In this document: positions 1 through 5,669 of the stretch, piece by piece
Layout: every line of letters begins with the position of its first letter
How positions within the stretch are numbered: the stretch's first letter is position 1
From: Bacteroidales bacterium UBA4788
GTDB lineage: Bacteria > Bacteroidota > Bacteroidia > Bacteroidales > VadinHA17
NCBI GenBank assembly: GCA_002402965.1
Contig: DHGW01000082.1
Span: 55,318-60,986 of the forward strand
Length of the DNA: 5,669 bases
Reading direction: 5' to 3'
Translations under genes and position numbers: made by a program
Notes under the pieces: generated by a model
Told to the model about the DNA's origin: nothing
Databases searched by the model: none
The model's input: only the letters and a program-made list of their open reading frames with translations

Positions 1-525
1 TACGAGACTGTTCTTGGCTGGGCTGGCAAGGAGCTGGGAATGCAGTTCTCAACGCCGATCTTCGACGGTGCGAAGCAGTCAGAGATCAATGATCTGACAG
101 AAAAGGCAGGCATACCGCGCAACGGCACAACCTACCTGTATGACGGCGGCACCGGCGAGCGTTTTGACCAGCCGGCCACCGTGGGTATGATATACATGCT
201 CAAGCTGGGCCACATGGTTGATGACAAGATGCACGCCCGTTCAATAGGGCCATACTCACTCATCACCCAGCAACCTCTCGGAGGCAAGGCCCAGTTCGGA
301 GGCCAGAGATTCGGAGAGATGGAAGTGTGGGCTCTCGAAGCATTCGGTGCTGCACACATACTGCAGGAGATCCTTACAATCAAGTCCGACGACGTGATTG
401 GAAGGGCAAAGGCTTATGAAGCTATCGTCAAGGGTGAACCTATGCCGCTCCCGGGCATACCCGAGTCGCTGAACGTGCTGCTGCACGAACTGCGCGGACT
501 GGGACTGAGCATCAACCTTGAGTAA
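1..525 (+). CDS. rpoB: RNA polymerase beta subunit, C-terminal part (5' end outside window)
   Basis: This is the C-terminal 174 residues of the beta subunit of DNA-dependent RNA polymerase, which with beta-prime forms the active site and clamp of the core enzyme. The frame is open from base 1 (reading YETVLGWAGKELG) and ends at TAA 523-525. An internal ATG at 40 is not the start, because the homology continues upstream of it. Visible landmarks, in window residue numbering, are IFDGAK (about 20-25), the LYDGGTGE loop, DDKMHARS at 74-81 and the near-invariant GGKAQFGGQRFGEMEVWALE at 94-113. The last is the beta C-terminal segment that packs against the beta-prime N-terminus at the base of the clamp. 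The protein ends with the usual IPESLNVLL...LGLSINLE tail, lacking only the few extra acidic residues of the E. coli tail. rpoC follows after 40 bases in the same direction, the standard rpoBC arrangement. Identification is certain; only the left part is missing. Confidence 0.99.
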   Translation, partial: YETVLGWAGKELGMQFSTPIFDGAKQSEINDLTEKAGIPRNGTTYLYDGGTGERFDQPATVGMIYMLKLGHMVDDKMHARSIGPYSLITQQPLGGKAQFGGQRFGEMEVWALEAFGAAHILQEILTIKSDDVIGRAKAYEAIVKGEPMPLPGIPESLNVLLHELRGLGLSINLE

Positions 526-565
526 TTAAGCTGAGCATACACAAAGTAATAAACGAAAACATAAT
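526..565 (+). promoter_or_regulatory. rpoB-rpoC intergenic leader, A-rich, no Shine-Dalgarno
   Basis: The 40 bases between the rpoB stop and the rpoC ATG contain no GGAGG-like motif. The last 25 bases are strongly A-rich (acaaagtaataaacgaaaac, then ataat before the ATG). Unstructured A-rich leaders without a Shine-Dalgarno sequence are typical of Bacteroidota, where starts are chosen mainly by accessibility and A-rich context. I see no terminator hairpin or convincing promoter here, so rpoC is read from the rpoB transcript. The role as translation initiation region is inferred from position and composition. Confidence 0.5.
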
Positions 566-3500
566 ATGTCATTCAGAAGGGATAACAAACAGAAGACCAG
601 CTACACGAAGATCTCGATAGGGCTGGCATCGCCGGAGGAGATTCTTGACAAGTCAAGCGGCGAGGTCCTGAAACCTGAGACAATAAACTACCGTACCTAC
701 AAGCCTGAACGTGACGGCCTCTTCTGCGAGAGGATCTTCGGACCGGTAAAGGACTATGAGTGCCATTGCGGAAAGTACAAGAGGATACGTTACAAGGGTA
801 TCGTCTGTGACCGCTGCGGCGTTGAGGTTACGGAGAAGAAGGTCAGGCGCGAACGCATGGGACACATCTCACTGGTGGTTCCTGTAGCCCATATCTGGTA
901 CTTCAGATCGCTGCCCAACAAGATAGGCTATCTGCTTGGACTGCCGACAAAGAAGCTTGACAGCATCATCTACTATGAGAGGTACGTTGTCATCAACCCG
1001 GGAGTGAAAGCCGTTGATGGCGTCAAATACCTCGATTTCCTCTCTGAGGAGGAGTACATGGAGATTGTTGAGACACTGCCGAAGGAGAACCAGTACCTTG
1101 ATGATGATCATCCTGACAAGTTCGTTGCCGAGATGGGAGCTGAGGCTCTCTACAAGCTGCTTGGCAAGCTCGATCTTGATGAGCTCTCCTATTCACTGCG
1201 GCACCGCGCCAACACTGAGACCTCTCAGCAGCGCAAGAGCGAGGCACTCAAGAGACTCCAGGTGGTTGAAGCCTTCAGGGAGTCAAAGAACATCAACAGA
1301 CCAGAGTGGATGATCGTTAAGATCGTTCCGGTAATTCCGCCTGAACTGAGGCCCCTCGTCCCGCTTGACGGAGGCCGGTTTGCAACAAGTGACCTCAATG
1401 ACCTGTACCGCAGGGTTATCATCCGCAACAACCGTCTCAAGAGACTTATCGAGATCAAGGCTCCCGAGGTTATTCTCCGTAATGAAAAGAGGATGCTCCA
1501 GGAAGCTGTTGACTCGCTCTTTGACAACTCACGCAAGGCGAACGCGGTAAAGACTGACGCCAACAGGCCTCTCAAGTCGCTCTCTGACAGCCTGAAGGGC
1601 AAGCAGGGGCGCTTCCGTCAGAACCTGCTCGGTAAGAGGGTTGACTACTCGGCACGTTCGGTTATTGTCGTAGGTCCTGAGCTGAAGCTTCATGAGACAG
1701 GTATCCCGAAGGATATGGCTGCCGAGCTTTACAAGCCGTTCATTATACGTAAGCTTATTGAGCGCGGCATTGTCAAGACCGTAAAGAGTGCCAAGAAGAT
1801 AGTTGACCGCAAGGATCCGGTCGTGTGGGATATACTTGAGAATGTTCTCAAGGGCCACCCCGTGATGCTGAACCGTGCACCGACACTTCACAGGCTTGGT
1901 ATCCAGGCCTTCCAGCCGAAGCTGATAGAAGGCAAGGCCATCCAGCTCCACCCGCTAGTCTGTACAGCATTCAACGCTGACTTCGACGGTGACCAGATGG
2001 CTGTCCACCTGCCTCTTGGCAACGCTGCCGTACTGGAGGCACAGATGCTCATGCTCGCATCACACAACATCCTCAACCCGGCAAACGGGGCGCCGATTAC
2101 CGTGCCGTCACAGGACATGGTTCTCGGACTTTACTACATCACCAAGGCACGCAAGAGCACCGAGAAAATCAAGGTCAAGGGAGAAGGAACAATATTCTAC
2201 TCTCATGAAGAGGTGCGCATAGCCTACAACGAAGGCAAAATAGATCTGCACGCCGTTATCAAGGTCAAGGTAGACGACATGGTTGACGGACAGAAGGTCA
2301 ACCACCTGATAGAGACTACGGTAGGACGCGTGATATTCAATGAGTTCGTACCCGAAGAGGTTGGTTATATCAATGAGCTCCTGACGAAGAAATCACTCAG
2401 GGACATCATCGGCACAGTGCTCAAGAAAGCAGGCACAGCCAAGACAGCTGACTTCCTTGACGACATAAAGGACCTTGGATTCCGCATGGCGTTCACCGGT
2501 GGCCTCTCATTCAATCTTGATGACGTTATCATTCCCCAGGAGAAGGAGATGTTCGTCCAGGAGGGATACGAGCAGGTAGACGAGGTGCTCTCAAACTACA
2601 GCATGGGCTTCATCACCAACAATGAGAGGTACAACCAGATCATCGATATCTGGACCCATGTCAACGCACGCCTTACGCAGAGCCTGATGAAGCAGCTTTC
2701 AACTGACAAGCAGGGCTTCAACTCAGTATATATGATGCTTGACTCCGGCGCAAGGGGTTCAAAGGAACAGATCCGCCAGCTCTCCGGCATGAGGGGCCTT
2801 ATGGCCAAGCCTCAGAAATCAGGCGCAACAGGATCTGAGATCATTGAAAACCCAATCCTTTCGAACTTCAAGGAGGGACTGTCCGTGCTTGAGTATTTCA
2901 TCTCGACACACGGTGCCCGTAAGGGTCTTGCCGACACAGCACTCAAGACCGCTGACGCAGGTTATCTTACCCGTCGTCTCGTTGACGTGTCACAGGATGT
3001 GATTATTACCGAGGAGGACTGCGGTACACTTCGCGGACTGGTGGCAACAGCCATCAAGAACAACGAGGAGATCGTGGAGTCACTATATGACAGGATACTG
3101 GGCCGTACAACCGTCCACCATATCTATAATCCTCTTACCGGAGAGCTTATCATCTCCGCCGGAGAAGAGATCACTGAGGATGTGGCTAACCGCATTGACC
3201 AGTCGCCCATCGAACAGGTAGAAATCCGTTCGGTGCTTACCTGCGAATCGAAGAAGGGCGTGTGTGCCAAGTGTTACGGGCGTAACCTTGCCACGGGCCG
3301 GATGGTCCAGAAGGGCGAGGCTACAGGCGTCATTGCAGCGCAGAGTATCGGTGAACCCGGTACGCAGCTTACCCTCCGTACGTTCCACGTCGGTGGTACT
3401 GCATCCAACATTACCACTGAGTCGAGTCTTGTTGCAAGGTATGGCGGTATTGCCGTCATCGAGGAGGTAAGGACTGTCGTCAAAAAGGATCCCGAGAAGG

Positions 3501-4858
3501 GAAAGGTTGATGTCGTCATCGGCCGCCTCGGCGAACTCAGAATTATCGACAAAACCACAGGTATTGCCCTGACCACTCACACCATACCTTACGGAAGCAG
3601 GCTTTACATCAAGCCCAACCAGGAGGTGCAGAAGGGCGATCTCATCTGCGAATGGGATCCCTTCAATGCGGTCATCATATCTGAAGTGGCCGGCAAGGTG
3701 GCGTTTGACTACCTCATCGAGGGCGTGACCTTCCGCGAGGAGTCAGATGAGCAGACAGGCTTCAAGGAGAAGGTGATCATTGAAAGCAGGGACAAGACCA
3801 AAAACCCAACCATTAAGATCATGTCTCCCGAGGGAGTAGAGTTAAAAGCCTACAACCTGCCGGTGGGAGCTCACATGGTGACTGACCTCAACAAGCTTGT
3901 TGAAGCAGGTGATACGATCGTCAAGATTCCAAGGGCGGTGGGCAAGTCCGGTGACATCACCGGTGGTCTGCCGCGCGTGACCGAGCTCTTCGAGGCACGT
4001 AACCCGTCCAACCCGGCCATCGTGACCGAGATCGACGGCGAGGTGACCTACGGAAAGATCAAGAGGGGAAACAGGGAGATTACAATCACCTCCAAATCAG
4101 GCGAGATGAAGAAGTACCTGGTGCCGTTGTCAAAACAGATACTCGTACAGGAGAATGACTACGTAAGGGCGGGCATACCGCTGTCAGACGGTGCCATCAC
4201 TCCTTCGGACATCCTTGCCATCAAGGGCCCGACAAAGGTGCAGGAGTATATCGTCAATGAGATACAGGAGGTCTACCGTCTCCAGGGTGTGAAGATCAAC
4301 GACAAGCATTTTGAGATCATCGTCAGACAGATGATGCGCAAGGTGGAGATCATTGACCCGGGTGATACCAAGTTCCTTGAGCGCCAGGTGGTTGACAAGC
4401 TTGAGTTCATGGATGAGAACGACTGGGTTTACGGCAAGAAGATAGTGCTTGAGGCCGGTGACAGCCAGAATCTCAGGCCGGGACAGGTAATCACTGCCCG
4501 TAAGCTGAGAGATGAGAACTCGTTGCTCAAGCGCCGTGACCTCAAGCTGATTGAAGCCAGGGATGCCGTGCCTGCAACATCACAGCAGGTGCTGCAGGGT
4601 ATCACCCGCGCCGCTCTTCAGACCAACAGCTTCTTCTCTGCTGCATCATTCCAGGAGACTACCAAGGTTCTGAATGAGGCAGCTATCCTTGGGAAGATCG
4701 ACTTCCTGGAGGGCCTGAAGGAGAACGTTATCGTCGGACACCTTATCCCGGCCGGAACAGGCCTGAGGGAGTACAACAATGTCATCGTCGGCTCACTCGA
4801 CGATTATGAATCACTTGTACACGCCGGACAGAGCACCAGCGAGGTGGAACAGGATTAA
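566..4858 (+). CDS. rpoC: DNA-directed RNA polymerase subunit beta-prime
   Basis: This is the largest RNA polymerase subunit and carries the catalytic magnesium site. At 1430 residues it is complete, slightly longer than E. coli beta-prime (1407). Landmarks in order: the N-terminal zinc site C66, C68, C81, C84; the lid/rudder region and the sigma-binding clamp helices, about 260-320 (RNNRLKRL, RNEKRMLQEAVDSL); switch-2, KGKQGRFRQNLLGKRVDYSA, about 344-363; the catalytic loop NADFDGDQM at 470-478, with metal-binding D472, D474 and D476; the secondary-channel and F-loop region, about 720-760; the bridge helix, about 767-808; the second zinc site C819, C893, C900, C903; the trigger loop from GVIAAQSIGEPGTQLTLRTF, about 921-940, with catalytic H941; an SI3-type insertion of about 180 residues; then DITGGLPRVTELFEAR and the C-terminal switch and omega-contact region (SFFSAASFQETTKVL, LKENVIVGHLIPAGTG). 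The start MSFRRDNKQK...KISIGLASPEEI matches the phylum's usual N-terminus. No frameshift or missing catalytic residue is visible. It lies 40 bases after rpoB and 10 before the DUF3467 gene, so it is an operon member. Confidence 0.99.
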   Translation: MSFRRDNKQKTSYTKISIGLASPEEILDKSSGEVLKPETINYRTYKPERDGLFCERIFGPVKDYECHCGKYKRIRYKGIVCDRCGVEVTEKKVRRERMGHISLVVPVAHIWYFRSLPNKIGYLLGLPTKKLDSIIYYERYVVINPGVKAVDGVKYLDFLSEEEYMEIVETLPKENQYLDDDHPDKFVAEMGAEALYKLLGKLDLDELSYSLRHRANTETSQQRKSEALKRLQVVEAFRESKNINRPEWMIVKIVPVIPPELRPLVPLDGGRFATSDLNDLYRRVIIRNNRLKRLIEIKAPEVILRNEKRMLQEAVDSLFDNSRKANAVKTDANRPLKSLSDSLKGKQGRFRQNLLGKRVDYSARSVIVVGPELKLHETGIPKDMAAELYKPFIIRKLIERGIVKTVKSAKKIVDRKDPVVWDILENVLKGHPVMLNRAPTLHRLGIQAFQPKLIEGKAIQLHPLVCTAFNADFDGDQMAVHLPLGNAAVLEAQMLMLASHNILNPANGAPITVPSQDMVLGLYYITKARKSTEKIKVKGEGTIFYSHEEVRIAYNEGKIDLHAVIKVKVDDMVDGQKVNHLIETTVGRVIFNEFVPEEVGYINELLTKKSLRDIIGTVLKKAGTAKTADFLDDIKDLGFRMAFTGGLSFNLDDVIIPQEKEMFVQEGYEQVDEVLSNYSMGFITNNERYNQIIDIWTHVNARLTQSLMKQLSTDKQGFNSVYMMLDSGARGSKEQIRQLSGMRGLMAKPQKSGATGSEIIENPILSNFKEGLSVLEYFISTHGARKGLADTALKTADAGYLTRRLVDVSQDVIITEEDCGTLRGLVATAIKNNEEIVESLYDRILGRTTVHHIYNPLTGELIISAGEEITEDVANRIDQSPIEQVEIRSVLTCESKKGVCAKCYGRNLATGRMVQKGEATGVIAAQSIGEPGTQLTLRTFHVGGTASNITTESSLVARYGGIAVIEEVRTVVKKDPEKGKVDVVIGRLGELRIIDKTTGIALTTHTIPYGSRLYIKPNQEVQKGDLICEWDPFNAVIISEVAGKVAFDYLIEGVTFREESDEQTGFKEKVIIESRDKTKNPTIKIMSPEGVELKAYNLPVGAHMVTDLNKLVEAGDTIVKIPRAVGKSGDITGGLPRVTELFEARNPSNPAIVTEIDGEVTYGKIKRGNREITITSKSGEMKKYLVPLSKQILVQENDYVRAGIPLSDGAITPSDILAIKGPTKVQEYIVNEIQEVYRLQGVKINDKHFEIIVRQMMRKVEIIDPGDTKFLERQVVDKLEFMDENDWVYGKKIVLEAGDSQNLRPGQVITARKLRDENSLLKRRDLKLIEARDAVPATSQQVLQGITRAALQTNSFFSAASFQETTKVLNEAAILGKIDFLEGLKENVIVGHLIPAGTGLREYNNVIVGSLDDYESLVHAGQSTSEVEQD
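3401..3946 (+). other. SI3-type insertion within the RpoC trigger loop (domain)
   Basis: Residues of roughly 946-1127 of RpoC separate the two halves of the trigger loop: RTFHVGG on one side and DITGGLPRVTELFEAR on the other. E. coli has its SI3 (beta-prime insert 6) domain of about 188 residues at the same place. The two share recognisable pieces: an IPYG-type turn (here about 1007-1010), a WDP motif (about 1030-1032) leading into a (V/I)I(S/T)EV(A/S)G strand, and a (K/R)IP segment just before DITGGLP. SI3 is built of sandwich-barrel hybrid motifs and moves with the trigger loop as it folds during nucleotide addition. Boundaries are estimated by eye against remembered E. coli sequence and could be off by about ten residues. 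Confidence 0.8.
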
Positions 4859-4868
4859 AAACACGATC

Positions 4869-5186
4869 ATGCCAGACAACAAAAACCAGGGCCAGTTCAA
4901 CATCGAACTAAGTGAAGAGGTTGCCGAAGGCGTCTACTCTAACCTGGCGGTCATAACCCACTCGCCGGCCGAATTTGTCATCGATTTCATAAGGATAATG
5001 CCGGGCGTGCCCAAATCAAAGGTCAAGTCGAGGATCATCCTTACACCGGAGCATGCCAAGAGGTTTGTGGCTGCCCTCAGTGACAATATAGCCAAATATG
5101 AGGCTGCACACGGCCCTATTCGGGAAGTAAAGGGATCAGGACCTGTCATACCGTTCACTTTCGGAGGACCGACAGCTCAGGCATGA
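4869..5186 (+). CDS. DUF3467 domain protein
   Basis: This is a complete 105-residue protein of the DUF3467 family, whose function is not known to me. It has no signal peptide or membrane segment, so it is predicted to be cytoplasmic. Recognisable family features are the YSNLAVITHSPAEFVIDF stretch (residues 23-40), the MPG turn, the SRIILTPEHAKRF segment (54-66) leading into a helix rich in alanine and charged residues (ALSDNIAKYEAAHG), and a Gly/Pro-rich tail with FTFGGPTAQA. The pattern suggests short beta strands followed by helices. The start at ATG 4869 gives MPDNKNQGQFNIELSEE, the expected family N-terminus. An upstream in-frame ATG at 4779 would overlap the last 80 bases of rpoC and add unrelated sequence, so I reject it. 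The gene starts 10 bases after the rpoC stop with no Shine-Dalgarno motif and ends 21 bases before a terminator hairpin. It is therefore very likely co-transcribed, and perhaps translationally coupled, with rpoC. A role linked to RNA polymerase is suggested only by position. Confidence 0.9.
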   Translation: MPDNKNQGQFNIELSEEVAEGVYSNLAVITHSPAEFVIDFIRIMPGVPKSKVKSRIILTPEHAKRFVAALSDNIAKYEAAHGPIREVKGSGPVIPFTFGGPTAQA

Positions 5187-5207
5187 TATCTGACCATGCA
5201 GAAGATG

Positions 5208-5240
5208 AGCCGGTTGAGAAATCAACCGGCTTTCGTTATT
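5208..5240 (+). terminator. Intrinsic terminator of the rpoBC-DUF3467 operon
   Basis: A perfect 10-bp stem, agccggttga at 5208-5217 pairing with tcaaccggct at 5222-5231, encloses a GAAA tetraloop at 5218-5221. A U-containing tract (TTTCGTTATT, 5231-5240) follows immediately. The tract is interrupted by CG and A rather than being a pure T run. The reverse strand has no T run after the hairpin, so it should act on the + strand only. Its position, 21 bases after the DUF3467 stop, fits the end of the polymerase operon. Confidence 0.87.
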
Positions 5241-5268
5241 GCAGAGACGGAAAATAAACGTTATTTTG
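5238..5268 (+). promoter_or_regulatory. Candidate Bacteroidota-type promoter for the lipoprotein gene
   Basis: TTATTTTG at 5261-5268 matches the Bacteroidota -7 consensus TAnnTTTG at five of six defined positions. ATTG at 5238-5241 matches the -33 consensus TTTG at three of four positions, with a 19-base spacer, within the usual range. Transcription would start near 5273-5276, leaving a leader of under 20 bases before the ATG at 5292. The -33 box overlaps the end of the terminator T tract. It is the only reasonable candidate in this 105-base gap. Both boxes are imperfect and short, so a chance match is possible. Confidence 0.4.
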
Positions 5269-5291
5269 CATGACATAAAGAGCACAGAACC

Positions 5292-5669
5292 ATGAAAAGA
5301 AACAGGATGACGGCTGCACTGGCCATAATTCTCTTAGTTGCCGCCGGAGTGGTGCTGACAGGAGGCTGCAAGAAACAGCCAAAGTGCGGATGTGACGGCG
5401 ATGCGCTGGATACGCTGATGCAGATGCATGTCAATATAGCTTATGACGCGGTTAATAAGACAGCCCAGTTTTCACCGATATGGGATCCTTACTCCGTCTA
5501 TTACTTCTGCAATCCCTCCGAATGGATAAGCCAGCTGACCAAGTTCCCGCAGGGTGAGGAGATACTGGTATCCGGACCATACTTCTATGAGTGCAATTAC
5601 CTGATGAACAGCAGCAACTCACCATATTACTATAGCATGAGGGTATACCAGATACAGGTGACCAACGTC
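5292..5669 (+). CDS. Predicted small lipoprotein of unknown function (3' end outside window)
   Basis: The first 126 residues of an exported protein are visible, open to the right edge with no stop. The start MKRNRMTAALAIILLVAAGVV is a classic signal peptide: basic n-region, hydrophobic core, then LTGGC with C26 as the likely lipidated cysteine. That predicts type II signal peptidase cleavage and membrane anchoring. The first residues after C26 are basic (KKQPK) rather than acidic. They lack the acidic lipoprotein export signals described in several Bacteroidota, so a periplasm-facing location is slightly favoured (inference). The mature part has four further cysteines (C32, C34, C73, C101), a CGCDGDALDTL stretch, an aromatic-rich core with YYFCNPSEW (70-78), and YFYECNYLMNSSNSPYYYSM (97-116). 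I do not recognise a named family or enzyme motif; it looks like a small beta-rich lipoprotein of the kind common in Bacteroidota. ATG 5292 is chosen because it opens the signal peptide; the ATG at 5307 would lose the basic n-region. It lies beyond the terminator, so it is probably not part of the polymerase operon. Confidence 0.85.
   Translation, partial: MKRNRMTAALAIILLVAAGVVLTGGCKKQPKCGCDGDALDTLMQMHVNIAYDAVNKTAQFSPIWDPYSVYYFCNPSEWISQLTKFPQGEEILVSGPYFYECNYLMNSSNSPYYYSMRVYQIQVTNV

Noticed and set aside
505..538. Direct repeat ctgagcat at 505-512 and 531-538, spanning the rpoB stop
   Set aside because: Only 8 bases long, with one copy inside the coding sequence for the beta C-terminus. A chance match is likely, and no hairpin or known site is associated.
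526..565. Possible internal promoter or terminator between rpoB and rpoC
   Set aside because: No TAnnTTTG box, stable hairpin or T tract is visible. The A-rich sequence is better explained as a translation leader.
1529..1951. Minus-strand open frame of 140 codons inside rpoC
   Set aside because: It is opposite the switch-2 and catalytic-barrel region of rpoC, and its translation resembles no known protein. It is a shadow of the real gene.
3083..3580. Minus-strand open frame of 165 codons inside rpoC
   Set aside because: It lies wholly opposite the conserved trigger-loop coding region, has no recognisable motifs or start signals, and a second overlapping antisense frame exists at 3274-3576. 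Such frames are expected opposite GC-balanced conserved genes.
4779..4868. Upstream extension of the DUF3467 gene to an ATG at 4779
   Set aside because: It would overlap the last 80 bases of rpoC and add about 30 residues that look like out-of-frame rpoC sequence. The family N-terminus begins at the ATG at 4869.
1..5669. Search for CRISPR arrays, tRNA genes, insertion sequences or phage attachment sites
   Set aside because: No regularly spaced repeats, tRNA-like folds, transposase motifs or terminal inverted repeats were seen. Nearly all bases are accounted for by four genes and short intergenic gaps.

Overview
The window is a slice of the RNA polymerase beta/beta-prime operon of a member of the Bacteroidota (most likely Bacteroidales or a close relative). 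This is inferred from the protein sequences. RpoC has the N-terminus, the long SI3-type trigger-loop insertion and the small insertion before the bridge helix that I associate with this phylum. rpoC is followed directly by a DUF3467 gene. The gene starts sit in A-rich leaders without a Shine-Dalgarno motif. A possible Bacteroidota-type promoter (-33/-7) precedes the last gene. Base composition looks moderate, roughly half G+C by eye.

Layout, all on the + strand: (1) the last 174 codons of rpoB, entering from the left edge and ending at 525; (2) a 40-base A-rich gap; (3) complete rpoC, 566-4858, 1430 residues; (4) a 10-base gap; (5) a complete 105-residue DUF3467 gene, 4869-5186; (6) a 105-base intergenic stretch with a strong intrinsic terminator (10-bp stem, GAAA loop) and a candidate promoter; (7) the first 126 codons of a small predicted lipoprotein of unknown function, running off the right edge.

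rpoB and rpoC encode the two large subunits that form the catalytic centre of RNA polymerase. The DUF3467 gene lies between rpoC and the terminator, so it is very probably co-transcribed with the polymerase genes. The lipoprotein lies beyond the terminator and is probably a separate transcription unit. I see no RNA genes, mobile elements, CRISPR arrays or broken genes. The window is core housekeeping sequence. The least understood parts are the DUF3467 protein and the cysteine-containing lipoprotein.
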